Source: Arabiibacter massiliensis
GTDB taxonomy: Bacteria > Actinomycetota > Coriobacteriia > Coriobacteriales > Eggerthellaceae
DNA length: 64,000 bases
Assembly: GCF_900169505.1 (NCBI RefSeq)
Contig: NZ_LT827021.1
Location: 1,860,001 to 1,924,000, forward strand
Direction of reading: 5' to 3'
Each line of letters starts with the position of its first letter. Position 1 is the stretch's first letter. This document shows positions 51,141 to 59,574 of this stretch, piece after piece. The notes under the pieces are model-generated. The model was not told the origin of the DNA. It searched no databases and saw only the letters and a list, made by a program, of their open reading frames with translations. The position numbers and the translations under genes were made by a program.

Positions 51141-51509
51141 TCACTTCTTCTTTCCGCCGATTTGCTTACGAGGACCCTTGCGCGTGCGCGCGTTCGTGTG
51201 CGTGCGCTGGCCGCGAACGGGCAGGCCGCGACGATGGCGCAGCCCTCGATAGCAACCGATCTCCATGAGGCGCTTGACGTTCTGCGAAACCTCGCGGTGC
51301 AGGTCGCCCTCCACCTTGATGTTCGCCTGGATGTAGTCGCGCAGCTTCGTGAGGTCATCCTCCGTGAGGTCCTTGACGCGGACGTCCGGATCGACGCCGG
51401 TGTCGGCGAGGATCTTCTTGGAGGTGGTCAGGCCGATGCCGTAGATGTAGGTCAAGCCGACTTCAATGCGCTTGTCGCGAGGAAGGTCGACACCAACAAG
51501 ACGTGCCAT
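51141..51509 (-). CDS. rpsM: 30S ribosomal protein S13
   Basis: 122 residues: [26 protein letters not shown], then [19 protein letters not shown], and a basic tail [24 protein letters not shown]. Complete. Lies between rpmJ and rpsK. It contacts the 50S subunit and the P-site tRNA. Confidence 0.98.
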   Translation of the reverse strand: MARLVGVDLPRDKRIEVGLTYIYGIGLTTSKKILADTGVDPDVRVKDLTEDDLTKLRDYIQANIKVEGDLHREVSQNVKRLMEIGCYRGLRHRRGLPVRGQRTHTNARTRKGPRKQIGGKKK

Positions 51510-51531
51510 AGGTTATATCTCCTCTTTCTTC

Positions 51532-51645
51532 CTAGCCCTGACGCTGCTTGTGGCGGGGGTTCTCGCAGATGACGAGCACCTTGCCATGGCGTCGGATGAT
51601 TTTGCACTTGTCGCACATTTTCTTGACCGAAGGACGTACCTTCAT
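51532..51645 (-). CDS. rpmJ: 50S ribosomal protein L36, zinc-binding form
   Basis: 37 residues: [20 protein letters not shown] then [13 protein letters not shown]. The Cys11, Cys14, Cys27 and His32 zinc ligands are all present, so it is the C+ form. The gap to infA upstream (51646-51836, 191 bases) is long for this operon and may hold an internal promoter (TATAGA at 51678-51683, minus strand). Confidence 0.97.
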   Translation of the reverse strand: MKVRPSVKKMCDKCKIIRRHGKVLVICENPRHKQRQG

Positions 51646-51836
51646 ATCATTTTCCTTTCGGTTATGCGTATCAGTTCTATATTCCACGCCCAGCCGCAGG
51701 CGAGAGTTTTCGTGCCCATGTTCCTTGCTGATGCCAAACGACGAATTCGCATGCGGTACCCTGCATTCGCGCTCACGCGCAGTGCTCGCACACAAAATGC
51801 GCACAGGCGCTTCATGCCCTGTGCAGATCCCCCACC

Positions 51837-52055
51837 CTATTTGAAGCGGTACGTGATGCGCCCGCGGTTCAAATCGTAGACGGACAGCTCGACGGTCACC
51901 TTGTCGCCCGGCAGGATCTTGATGTAGTGCATGCGCATCTTGCCGGAAATGTGGGCCAATATCTTGTGCCCGTTTTCGAGCTCCACCCTAAACATAGCGT
52001 TCGGCAGGGCCTCGAGGACGGTCCCCTCGAGCTCGATCACATCTTCTTTGGTCAA
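51837..52055 (-). CDS. infA: Translation initiation factor IF-1
   Basis: 72 residues beginning [21 protein letters not shown] and ending [14 protein letters not shown], the standard IF-1 OB fold. The start is TTG at 52055, chosen because the conserved N-terminus begins there and GAAGGAG lies upstream. An extended start 6 codons earlier would be unusual. It heads the ribosomal operon, read from promoters at 52099-52128 and 52326-52353. Confidence 0.96.
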   Translation of the reverse strand: MTKEDVIELEGTVLEALPNAMFRVELENGHKILAHISGKMRMHYIKILPGDKVTVELSVYDLNRGRITYRFK

Positions 52056-52098
52056 AAGTGCTCCTTCAAGCAAAGTCGTCGTTAAGCAGCAACCATAG

Positions 52099-52128
52099 AT
52101 GATACCAAAGAGTTCGGATTATGTGCAA
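52099..52128 (-). promoter_or_regulatory. Proximal promoter of the infA operon
   Basis: Minus strand: -35 TTGCAC (52123-52128), 18-base spacer, -10 TATCAT (52099-52104). Start of transcription would be about 38 bases before the TTG start of infA. Confidence 0.6.
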
Positions 52129-52325
52129 GAAAAATAAACGGGCGCAGAATACCAACAAACCTGCTGGTTCGAGAATGCCTGCATGCCAGGCGTGCGGTCC
52201 GATGCCGCGCAGTCCACGTTGCAGAAGCGGGACCGCCAGGTACTCGCGCGATGCGCAGCCGCCTTGTCGGCTTCGACGGGTTGAGCCTCGCGCGTCGGCG
52301 GGGCCCCGTCAGGTGATGTCGTTCT

Positions 52326-52353
52326 ATTCTAGCGGGTTCCCCCGCCGGGTCAA
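52326..52353 (-). promoter_or_regulatory. Distal promoter of the infA operon
   Basis: Minus strand: -35 TTGACC (52348-52353, overlapping the end of the RibU-like gene), 16-base spacer, -10 TAGAAT (52326-52331). It would give infA a leader of about 260 bases. The leader (52056-52320) holds no gene; a TTTATTTTTCTT stretch lies just before the proximal promoter. Confidence 0.55.
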
Positions 52354-52931
52354 GGGCGATTTTTTCCAGAAGCCGGAAGGTTGCCGTCCTGTTCCTCGAG
52401 AAGCGAGGCCAGCTTGCGGTAGGACACGATGGCCACCACGGAGTTCGCGAGGGCCTTGAACACGTTGAACGGCAGCAGGGCCGGCAGCACCAAGGCGGCC
52501 ACCTCCTCGTAGGCGGCGCCCATGTACAGCGGCGTCACGACGAAGTTCAGGCAGATGGAGACGGCGGACGACACCACCACGCCGGCGGCGCATCCCAGAA
52601 CCGCGTGCAGCAGGCTCGGCTTGCGGCGGTACACCGTGCCCACCACGAGAATGAGCGACACGGTGGCCATGATGTTCATGAACGCGCCGAGAGGGTCGGT
52701 GATGAGGTGCGGTATCCACGAGGCCACCGCGACGCCCACGCCGATCCACGACCCGTACAGGATGGTGGCCAGAAGCGACACGATGCCCGACGGGTCGTAC
52801 TTCAGCCACTCGGCCCCGGGCACCACCGGCAGCTCGACGAAGCTGAGCACCATCGCCATCAAGATAAGCAGCACGATGGCGGCGACTTGTTTCGGCGAGC
52901 GCTCCCGCCATCCGTATGGCAATCCGTCCAT
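52350..52931 (-). CDS. ribU: RibU-like riboflavin ECF transporter S-component
   Basis: 193 residues with about six membrane helices. RibU-like features are VLSFVELPVVPGAEWLKYDPSGIVSLLATILYG, ITDPLGAFMNIMATVSLILVVGTVYRRK, NFVVTPLYMG and LLPFNVFKALANSVV ending in SYRKL. It should capture riboflavin and work with an EcfA/EcfT module; an ecfT lies at 46180. The flavin-related genes next to it (two-site FMN protein, ApbE) support the assignment. No FMN riboswitch could be recognised upstream. AAGGAGGG precedes the ATG. Confidence 0.8.
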   Translation of the reverse strand: MDGLPYGWRERSPKQVAAIVLLILMAMVLSFVELPVVPGAEWLKYDPSGIVSLLATILYGSWIGVGVAVASWIPHLITDPLGAFMNIMATVSLILVVGTVYRRKPSLLHAVLGCAAGVVVSSAVSICLNFVVTPLYMGAAYEEVAALVLPALLPFNVFKALANSVVAIVSYRKLASLLEEQDGNLPASGKNRP

Positions 52932-52980
52932 GACCCTCCTTGCTCTTCCCTTCCATTATACGCAAGCGCCGCGCATGCGG

Positions 52981-53019
52981 AGCGGGCCGGCTCGCGGTTT
53001 GCGCGAAAGCCGGCCCGCT
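52981..53019. terminator. Hairpin between the FMN protein and RibU-like genes
   Basis: Perfect 12-bp stem AGCGGGCCGGCT (52981-52992) with AGCCGGCCCGCT (53008-53019), 37 bases after the FMN protein stop. T residues follow only on the plus-strand side. Confidence 0.6.
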
Positions 53020-53056
53020 TTTCGGACGAGAACCTAAAAGGAGCGCAGTCCCCGCG

Positions 53057-54100
53057 CTAGGCCGCCTGGGCGGCCACGACGGCGGCGTTCGCGTAGCCGG
53101 CCGCATCCACCAGCGTCGCGCCGGACACCGCATCGGGGCCCTGCACCTTCACGTCGGCGATCTTCTGGCCGGCGACGAAGGACTCGATGGCGGCGATGGA
53201 GTCGATCCACGGCGTGGTGGCCTGCGCCTTCTCCTTCATCATGGCGCTGTACATGTCGGAGTTCACCGACTTGGACATGAGCGCCTTGCCCTCGGCGTAG
53301 CCCTCCGCGAACGCGGCGTCGGAGTTGGGAACCGGCACGAGGTCCGCGGTGTCGGCGCCCGTGAACTGGAACTCGTCGATGCTCGACGCCACCAGCACGT
53401 CGCCCTGCACGAGCGAAACGGCCTCGGCGAACGCCTTGTCGCCGTGGGCGGCCGTGAGGGCGGCGCCCAGCTTGAGGTCGGCCCCGTCGCCTGAGTACGT
53501 GCCCGTCGTGGCGATGTCGGTGCTCTCGGCCACCTGCGCGACCAGCTTGAGGTAGTTCGGCGCATCCACGAGCGTGGCGCCGGACACGGCGTCGATGCCG
53601 GCCTTCGTCAGCTCGGAGGCCTTCTTGCCGACGCAGAACGCCTCGATCGCGGCCATCGACTCGCCCCACGCCTTGGTGGCCTGCGCCTTCTCCTTCATCA
53701 TCGCGGAGTAGGCCTCGTCGTTGCCCGCCTTGGAGACGAGCATCTTGCCCTCGGCATACCCTTCGCCGAAGCCGGCGTCGGAGTTCGGAACGCCTGCGAT
53801 GCCCGCCGAGTCGGCGGCCATGAACTGGTAGTCGTCCACGCTGGCGGCGAGGATGGTGCCGTCGTCGGCCGTGGCAACGACGGCGCGCGTGAAGCACTTG
53901 TCCCCGTGCGCCGCGCCGTATCCGCGATGCAGCGTGACCGTGCCCGTCGCGTCGGCCGCGTCGCCCGCAGCTGCGGGCGCGCTGGTTTCCGCAGCGGCGT
54001 TGCCGCCCGCGCACGAGCTGAGCATGCCGACGCCCGCGGTGCCGAGCGCGACGACGATGCTTCCCTTGAGAAAATCACGACGCGAGAATTGAAGTTCCAT
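53057..54100 (-). CDS. Tat-exported lipoprotein with two predicted covalent FMN sites
   Basis: 347 residues. A twin-arginine signal (SRRDFLKGS) and a lipobox (MLSSC) send it out of the cell. The mature part is an internal duplication of about 150 residues: each half has PNSDAxFxEGYAEGK, MMKEKAQAT and DAVSGATLVDA. DxxSGAT is the ApbE flavinylation motif, so Thr176 and Thr329 should each carry FMN. An apbE gene lies 1.8 kb away across the LuxR gene. Such FMN-binding proteins move electrons outside the membrane. It probably joins an extracellular electron-transfer chain. No haem site. GGGAGGC precedes the ATG. Confidence 0.85.
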   Translation of the reverse strand: MELQFSRRDFLKGSIVVALGTAGVGMLSSCAGGNAAAETSAPAAAGDAADATGTVTLHRGYGAAHGDKCFTRAVVATADDGTILAASVDDYQFMAADSAGIAGVPNSDAGFGEGYAEGKMLVSKAGNDEAYSAMMKEKAQATKAWGESMAAIEAFCVGKKASELTKAGIDAVSGATLVDAPNYLKLVAQVAESTDIATTGTYSGDGADLKLGAALTAAHGDKAFAEAVSLVQGDVLVASSIDEFQFTGADTADLVPVPNSDAAFAEGYAEGKALMSKSVNSDMYSAMMKEKAQATTPWIDSIAAIESFVAGQKIADVKVQGPDAVSGATLVDAAGYANAAVVAAQAA

Positions 54101-54140
54101 GAATAGCCTCCCTTTGGCCTTATCGGACAACGGGGCCACC

Positions 54141-54167
54141 ATAGATGCTCTCGCGGGGCGAATCTAT
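54141..54167. promoter_or_regulatory. Possible operator before the FMN protein gene
   Basis: ATAGAT (54141-54146) and ATCTAT (54162-54167) form a 6-bp inverted repeat 41 bases before the start, with TTGACG beside it on the minus strand. A weak candidate for the LuxR regulator's site. Confidence 0.3.
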
Positions 54168-54232
54168 CGTCAAAAGGTGGGAAATCGCAGTTCAGCCGGG
54201 CGCTTTCGTTCTGGACGAAAAGGGGGAGAAGC

Positions 54233-55756
54233 CTAAACGCCCTCCTCAGGGGCCTCATCGCCGCCCGCGCCGTCCAGCAGCTTGAACAATTCCTCGCGGG
54301 AGGACACGTCCAGCTTGCGGTAGATGTTCTTGCGATGGCTGCGCACCGTGGATTCGGCCACCGTCAGCTCCTCGGCCACGTAGCCCGAGGTGTGCCCGCG
54401 GCCCAGCATGACGAGTATCTCAGCCTCGCGCGCCGTGAGGTGCCGTTCCCGCGAAAGCTCGGCGCAGCGGCGCACGTAGCCCTCCTGCGCGTCGAGGGCG
54501 CTCGACTCCACGGCCTCGATGCCTTCGAGCATGACGCGCCACAGCCGCGAGCTGGGCGTGATCATGAGCACCGCCGCCAGCACCACGAACAGCACGATGA
54601 GCACCTGGTACTGGTAGGGCGCCAGCGCGCCCGCGTTCACGTTCGCGCCCGAGAGCAGGCATACGAGGCAGCCGACGATGATCATGATGCCGCCGGCCGG
54701 CAGGGCCAGCGAGCGCATGCGGCCCGCCATGGCCACGAGCATAGCCGACATGACGAGCGCGTAGATGGCGCAGAACGCGAACGCGCCCACCGCCATCACC
54801 CCATGCTGCAGCGACGGCTCGACGAACGCGGTGGCCGCGAACACGAGGAACGCCACGATGGGCAGGAAGAAGCGGTAGGAGAAGTTGATGAGCGCCTGGT
54901 CGGACTTCACGCGGACGAGGGGCACCATCGCCGCCACGGCCAGCGCGCCGGCCAGGCCCAGCGGGGCGAGGTCCCATTCCATCTCCCGCGACAGGCCGTA
55001 GTCGGCCACGAACAGCAGCAGCGTCGAGAAGGGCATCACGGCGAAGAACAGCGCGCGGGCGAGCGGCGTCTTGAAGTCGCCGGTGCCCTCCACCACCGAT
55101 ACGTCCAGATGGCCGAACACATCCCACCAGTTCACGCCCGCTTGGATCGAGCGTTCCACCTCGCCCTCGGAGCGGAAGAACAGCCGCGCGCACCCCGCGA
55201 CCGAGAGCAGGGCGGCCGCGCTCAGCACGAAGCGGGCCACCGCGGGCCCCGCAAGGGACAGCAGCATGGTGCTGGCGAACAGGACGCAGCCGGCCAGCCA
55301 CACCACGACGAGCGCCCGCTTGAACTCGAGCACGTGCAGCCTGCTCACCCACACGAGGCACATGATAGCGGCGCCGAACCCCATCATGAGCCCGCTCGCG
55401 GCTTCGACGATGGATCCGTCGAGCACGCCGAGGCTCCAGAGGTCGAGCAGGACGGAGCCCGCGGCGTACCCCGCAAGCGCCAGCAGCATGATGGTGCGGC
55501 TCACCCGGGCATGGGCCGTCTTGAGCAGGCAGATGAACAGGAACGCGAGCGCCGTGAACATGGCGGAGAGCGAAAGCGCGCTCGCGAACGGCACCGACGG
55601 CAAAAACGACCACGCGTCGGCGGCCGACACGGTCATGCCGCGCCACAGGTCGAGCACGGGCAGGAACAGCGGCACGCTCATGCAGAACGCGAAGAAGGCG
55701 AGCGTGTCCAAGGCGTCGAACCCCTGGATGATGCCTGGTTTTCCGAATCGCGCCAC
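54233..55756 (-). CDS. Membrane LuxR-family regulator of the flavin module
   Basis: 507 residues. About twelve hydrophobic segments over residues 15-415 are followed by a LuxR helix-turn-helix (LTAREAEILVMLGRGHTSGYVAEEL, ESTVRSHRKNIYRKLDVSSREEL). Same build as the regulator at 6286. GTG at 55756 is used: AAGGAGG lies 5 bases upstream and no ATG fits better. It lies in line with and before the two-site FMN protein gene and is divergent from apbE, so it probably controls both. Confidence 0.85.
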   Translation of the reverse strand: MARFGKPGIIQGFDALDTLAFFAFCMSVPLFLPVLDLWRGMTVSAADAWSFLPSVPFASALSLSAMFTALAFLFICLLKTAHARVSRTIMLLALAGYAAGSVLLDLWSLGVLDGSIVEAASGLMMGFGAAIMCLVWVSRLHVLEFKRALVVVWLAGCVLFASTMLLSLAGPAVARFVLSAAALLSVAGCARLFFRSEGEVERSIQAGVNWWDVFGHLDVSVVEGTGDFKTPLARALFFAVMPFSTLLLFVADYGLSREMEWDLAPLGLAGALAVAAMVPLVRVKSDQALINFSYRFFLPIVAFLVFAATAFVEPSLQHGVMAVGAFAFCAIYALVMSAMLVAMAGRMRSLALPAGGIMIIVGCLVCLLSGANVNAGALAPYQYQVLIVLFVVLAAVLMITPSSRLWRVMLEGIEAVESSALDAQEGYVRRCAELSRERHLTAREAEILVMLGRGHTSGYVAEELTVAESTVRSHRKNIYRKLDVSSREELFKLLDGAGGDEAPEEGV

Positions 55757-55840
55757 AGGGCCTCCTTCCGCCGCTCGCGTGCGGCATCCGGCGTCCCCCG
55801 CCATCTGCCGCGACGCCCTACCGCTGCGCGCGAAAGAAAG

Positions 55841-55846
55841 TATACT
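55841..55846 (+). promoter_or_regulatory. -10 element (TATACT) of apbE
   Basis: TATACT begins 46 bases before the apbE start. No good -35. Confidence 0.4.
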
Positions 55847-55886
55847 GGTTCGGTATCAATAATGCGAAGGCACGGAGGCAGACGGC

Positions 55887-56813
55887 ATGGTTTCTCGGGA
55901 TTTTTTCCGCTTCAACACAACCAACACGCTCAGCGCGGATGTCGACGACGAGCGCGTCTTAGACGCGGCCGTGGCGTGGTGCGACCGCTGCGAGCTTCTG
56001 CTCTCACGCGTCGACCCGGCAAGCGAGCTGTTCCGGCTCAACCATGCCGAGGGGCGCCCCACCGAGGTGGATCCCGAGCTGGCGGCGTTCATCGAGGTGG
56101 CGCTTGCGTACTGCCGCGAGGCGGGCGGCCTTTTCGACGTGACCATGGGCAGCGTGACGAGGCTGTGGGACTTCAAGCGGCAGATCGTCCCCGACGCCGC
56201 CGACGTAGCCGAGGCGCTGCGCCATGTGGACTACCGCAACGTGGTCGTGGAGGGCTCGACGGTGACGCTGCGCGACCCGCAGGCCTGCGTCGATTTGGGA
56301 GGCATCGCGAAGGGCTACATCGCCGACGGGCTGCTCGCGCTCTTGCGCGACCACGGCGTGGAGCGCGCGCTCGTGAACCTCGGCGGCAACGTGGCCGTGA
56401 TGGGCGGCCGGCCCGACGGCGATCCCTGGCGGGTGGGCATCCGCAAGCCCTTCCCCTCGAGCGCGCTGCCGCTGCTGGACTCGTTCGCCACCGTGGCCCT
56501 GCGCGACGGCTCGGTGGTGACGAGCGGCGTGTACGAGCGCGCCTTCGAGCGGGACGGCGCGCTCTACCACCACATCCTCGACCCGCGCACCGGCCGCCCG
56601 GCGGAAACCGACCTGCTGAGCGCTACAGTGGTGTCGCGGGCCTCGCTCGATGCCGACGGGTTCACCACGGCCCTCGTCATCATGGGCGCCGACCGGGCGC
56701 TCGCCTTCGCGGAGGAGCATCCGGCGCTCGAAGCCGTGCTGGTGACGACCGAGGGCGACGTGCTGGCCACGTCGGGCATCGGCAAGGACGTGCCCTTCGA
56801 GCTGCTGGGGTGA
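55887..56813 (+). CDS. apbE: FAD:protein FMN transferase (ApbE)
   Basis: 308 residues. ApbE signatures are LLSRVDPASELFRLN, FDVTMGSVTRLWDF, CVDLGGIAKGYIADGL, ERALVNLGGNVAVMGG, HHILDPRTGRPAETDLLSATVVSRASLDADGFTTALVIMG. It transfers FMN from FAD to a Thr in the DxxSGAT motif of acceptor proteins. There is no signal peptide, so it works in the cytoplasm before Tat export of its target. The obvious acceptor is the two-motif protein at 53057. GGAGGCAG precedes the ATG. Confidence 0.95.
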   Translation: MVSRDFFRFNTTNTLSADVDDERVLDAAVAWCDRCELLLSRVDPASELFRLNHAEGRPTEVDPELAAFIEVALAYCREAGGLFDVTMGSVTRLWDFKRQIVPDAADVAEALRHVDYRNVVVEGSTVTLRDPQACVDLGGIAKGYIADGLLALLRDHGVERALVNLGGNVAVMGGRPDGDPWRVGIRKPFPSSALPLLDSFATVALRDGSVVTSGVYERAFERDGALYHHILDPRTGRPAETDLLSATVVSRASLDADGFTTALVIMGADRALAFAEEHPALEAVLVTTEGDVLATSGIGKDVPFELLG

Positions 56814-56836
56814 GGGGGCGACCCGTTCGGCGGCGG

Positions 56837-58879
56837 CTACATCGGGGCGCCTCCGCCGCGCATGCCGCGTTGGACGTCGCCGCCTTGGCCGGCGCCCATG
56901 GGGTCGCCGCCCATGCCGAGGCCGCCCATGCCGCCGGATGCCGCCGTTGAGGCGGTGACCTCGGTGGCCGTGCCGCCGCTCACGGAGCCGTCGTCGGTAT
57001 AGCCGTCGGCGTTCGCGCCGCTCACCTGGCCGCCGACGACGAGGGAGTACGCGCCGCCCTCCTCAAACGCGGGCGAGCTGGCCAGAACCATGCCGAACTC
57101 CTTGGCGGCCGTAAGCGAGGCCACTACCTTCCCGTCGCCATCCACCACCGCCACGCTCTGCCCCGCGCTGCCGCTGGCCGTGGCGAAGGCGAAGGGCTGG
57201 GTGCCGCTCGTGAAGTTCTGCGCCATGCCGGTGGAGCCCACCATGAGCACCGTGCCGCCGCTCACCGTGGCCGTGAGGTCGTAGTCGAACGCGCCGTCGC
57301 CGCCGCTCGTCGGGCCGTTCACCAGCAGCACGCCGCCGGCGACTTCCACGCTGCCGTTGCTGTCGATGCTGTCGCCGCCGGAATCGAGCACCGTGTAGCC
57401 GCCGTTGATCTGGATGAGGCAGTTCTCGTCGCCCATGGCGGGCGCGCCGGCCTCGGCGAACGCGTTGTCGGGCATGCCGCCGTTCTGCTGCCGCTCGCCC
57501 ATGGCAGGAGGCTCGCCGCCTTCGGGCATCGTGCCGCCTTCGGGCATCTCGCCCATGTCGGCAGGGTCGATGCCCTCAGGCGCGGCCGCATCGGTCGCGG
57601 TCGTCGCCGTCGCGTCCGTCTCGTCGCCCGTCAGGTCGGCCGCGCTCGCGTTCACCGCGTCGTCGCTGGCCACGATGTGCGTGTCGCCGCCGTTCACGTA
57701 GATCTTCTCGGCCTCGTAGCCCTCGTAGCAGCCGGTCACGTCCACGGTGCCGTCGTCGATGACGAGCTTCGTCTCGGCATGGAGCGCGTCGTCGCCGGCC
57801 TCGATGGCAAGCGAGCCGCCCGCCACCAGGCCCTCGAGGTCCGAATGCAGCGCGTCGTCGGTCGCCGTGACGTCCAGCTCGCCGCCCGCGATGCGCAGGT
57901 ACGTCTGCGCCTGAATGCCGTCGTCGCCCGCATCGATGGCGAACGTGCCGCCGTCGATGGACACGAACCCGCGCGTCGCGTCGCCGTCGTTGTTCGACTT
58001 GATGCCGTCGCCGCCGGCCGTGAGCGTGAAATCGCCGTCCGCGATCTTCACGCAGTCGCGCCCGCGCAGCGCATCCTCCACCGCATCCACCACGTAGGTG
58101 CCGCCCGTTATGACCAGGTCATCCTTCGAGCAGATCGCATGCCGGTAAGCGCCGGTCACCGTCAGCGCGCCCGACCCGTTGAGCGTGAGGTCGTCCCGCG
58201 AGAACAGCGTGGCGTACGGCTCGTCCGAACCATCTTCCAACACGTACTCCGCGCCGTCGGTGAGCGTATTCGTCGTCCCGTCCGCCAACGTGACGAAACA
58301 CTTGTCCGCCTGCCTCACATACACAGCCGGCCCGTCCTCGTTATGAATCGTCGCACCAGCAAGCACCACCTGCACCTTGTCGGTGTCGGCCGCCTCCACC
58401 ACCAACTGCCCATCGTCAAGCGTCCCGCTGACAACGTAGGTGCCCTCGGCCACGATGGTCACCGTAGACCCCTCGACCGAAGCCCCCTCCCCCTCCACAG
58501 AAGCCGAAGCCCCACTCAACACGATATGCGTAGCAGACGCGTCATCGTAGGATGCATCCTTGTCCCGATTCGAATACTCCAAATCAAGCACTGAAGCATC
58601 GAACGCAGCCGCCACCTCCTCAAAAGAAGCCGCTTCAGTCGAGGCAGAAGAGGAAGACGAGACAATAACGTCCGACCCAGCAGTTTCAGAAACCCCAGAA
58701 CCCGAACACCCCCCAAGCGCCCCGGAGAGCAAGAGGCACGAAGCAACGATGGCGATGCCACGACCTGCGGCGTAGGGCGACGCCCACCAAGCGAGTTCCG
58801 CAGCGAAGCGAGGACTGTTTGAGCGACTGGGCGTCGCCCTACGCCGCCCACGGCAACAGCTCAACAAGGTAGTTTTCAT
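56837..58879 (-). CDS. Beta-helix carbohydrate-binding lipoprotein (Cthe_2159/DUF4353-like)
   Basis: 680 residues. A signal peptide ends in a lipobox (LLSGALGGC). The body is a ladder of short repeats such as ITGGTYVVDAVEDALRGRDCVKI, DGGTFAIDAGDDGIQAQ and VSGGTVLMVGS, characteristic of the Cthe_2159 beta-helix proteins. The C-terminus is Gly/Met rich. The first 40 residues are odd: MKTTLLSCC is followed by Arg/Ser-rich sequence encoded by a 20-bp-arm inverted repeat (58767-58847), which seems to have lengthened the signal peptide. ATG at 58879 overlaps the DUF4956 stop. Family members occur with DUF4956 and VTC genes, as here. Confidence 0.83.
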   Translation of the reverse strand: MKTTLLSCCRGRRRATPSRSNSPRFAAELAWWASPYAAGRGIAIVASCLLLSGALGGCSGSGVSETAGSDVIVSSSSSASTEAASFEEVAAAFDASVLDLEYSNRDKDASYDDASATHIVLSGASASVEGEGASVEGSTVTIVAEGTYVVSGTLDDGQLVVEAADTDKVQVVLAGATIHNEDGPAVYVRQADKCFVTLADGTTNTLTDGAEYVLEDGSDEPYATLFSRDDLTLNGSGALTVTGAYRHAICSKDDLVITGGTYVVDAVEDALRGRDCVKIADGDFTLTAGGDGIKSNNDGDATRGFVSIDGGTFAIDAGDDGIQAQTYLRIAGGELDVTATDDALHSDLEGLVAGGSLAIEAGDDALHAETKLVIDDGTVDVTGCYEGYEAEKIYVNGGDTHIVASDDAVNASAADLTGDETDATATTATDAAAPEGIDPADMGEMPEGGTMPEGGEPPAMGERQQNGGMPDNAFAEAGAPAMGDENCLIQINGGYTVLDSGGDSIDSNGSVEVAGGVLLVNGPTSGGDGAFDYDLTATVSGGTVLMVGSTGMAQNFTSGTQPFAFATASGSAGQSVAVVDGDGKVVASLTAAKEFGMVLASSPAFEEGGAYSLVVGGQVSGANADGYTDDGSVSGGTATEVTASTAASGGMGGLGMGGDPMGAGQGGDVQRGMRGGGAPM
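58767..58847. repeat. 81-bp inverted-repeat element inside a signal-peptide region
   Basis: Arms 58767-58786 and 58828-58847 are 20-bp perfect reverse complements (core GTAGGGCGACGCCCA) around a 41-base centre. It is read in frame by the lipoprotein gene. No other copy was found in the window. Confidence 0.75.
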
Positions 58880-59574
58880 CACAACACATCCTTACTAGCC
58901 GCCGCCCGCCCCAGCACCACTTTGAGGTTCCCATTCAAGCAGCGCACTTCGTCGATCATCCGCTTCTCGGTCCCCGGCGCCTTCATCCGCACGGCATACT
59001 CCAGCAGAAACAGGCTGCCCATGTTGGTGGTCTGCACCTGCATCAGCTCGTGCTCGTCAGTGTAGCGCGCCAGCACGCCGTCGAACACGCCGTCGTATTC
59101 CAGGTCCTCGGGGATGGTGATCTTGAGCGTCTTCTCCGGCTCCTTCTGCTTGCCGAACGGCGTGAGCACGTACACCACGTTCACGATGGCCACGATGACC
59201 GTGAACAGCACCGCAAGCGCGATGAACCCCATGCCCGTGGCAAGCCCGATGGCCATGGCCAGAAACACGTTGCCGATGTCCTTCGCGCTGCCGGGGATGG
59301 AGCGGAAGCGCACGAGGTTGAACACGCCCATCACCGCGATGCCCGCGCCGAGGTTGCCGTTCACCAGCGTGATGACCATCTGCACGATGAGCGGCAGCAG
59401 CGCGAGCGTCACCACGAAGTTCTTCGAGTACGTGTGGCGGAACATGTAGATGGCCGCCACGGCCGCGCCCAGCACGATGGACGCCGCGCAGCACAGCAGG
59501 AAGTCGACGGTGGACACGCCCGCCACGAGCGAGTCGGTCGATCCGAATATCGAGGTCAGGGCCGCATCAAGCAC
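58879..59574 (-). CDS. DUF4956 membrane protein
   Basis: 231 residues. About four membrane helices in the first 150 (FLLCCAASIVLGAAVAAIYMF, VVTLALLPLIVQMVITLV, FLAMAIGLATGMGFIALAVLFTVIVAIVNVVYVLT), with conserved GNLGAGIAVMGVFNLVRFRSIPGSAKDI. A soluble C-terminal domain follows. Function unknown; the family is almost always next to VTC-domain polyphosphate polymerase genes, as here. It starts within the end of the VTC gene (8-base overlap) and overlaps the lipoprotein gene by one base. Confidence 0.88.
   Translation of the reverse strand: MLDAALTSIFGSTDSLVAGVSTVDFLLCCAASIVLGAAVAAIYMFRHTYSKNFVVTLALLPLIVQMVITLVNGNLGAGIAVMGVFNLVRFRSIPGSAKDIGNVFLAMAIGLATGMGFIALAVLFTVIVAIVNVVYVLTPFGKQKEPEKTLKITIPEDLEYDGVFDGVLARYTDEHELMQVQTTNMGSLFLLEYAVRMKAPGTEKRMIDEVRCLNGNLKVVLGRAAASKDVL

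Noticed and set aside
52130..52320. tRNA or riboswitch in the infA leader (GGTTCGA motif noticed)
   Set aside because: No acceptor stem or anticodon arm fits around the motif, and no known riboswitch consensus was recognised.
54335..56950. 871-codon open frame on the plus strand opposite the LuxR gene and running into apbE
   Set aside because: It is antisense to a well-supported gene, made of Arg/His/Ala-rich sequence with no domain and no ribosome site. High GC produces such frames.
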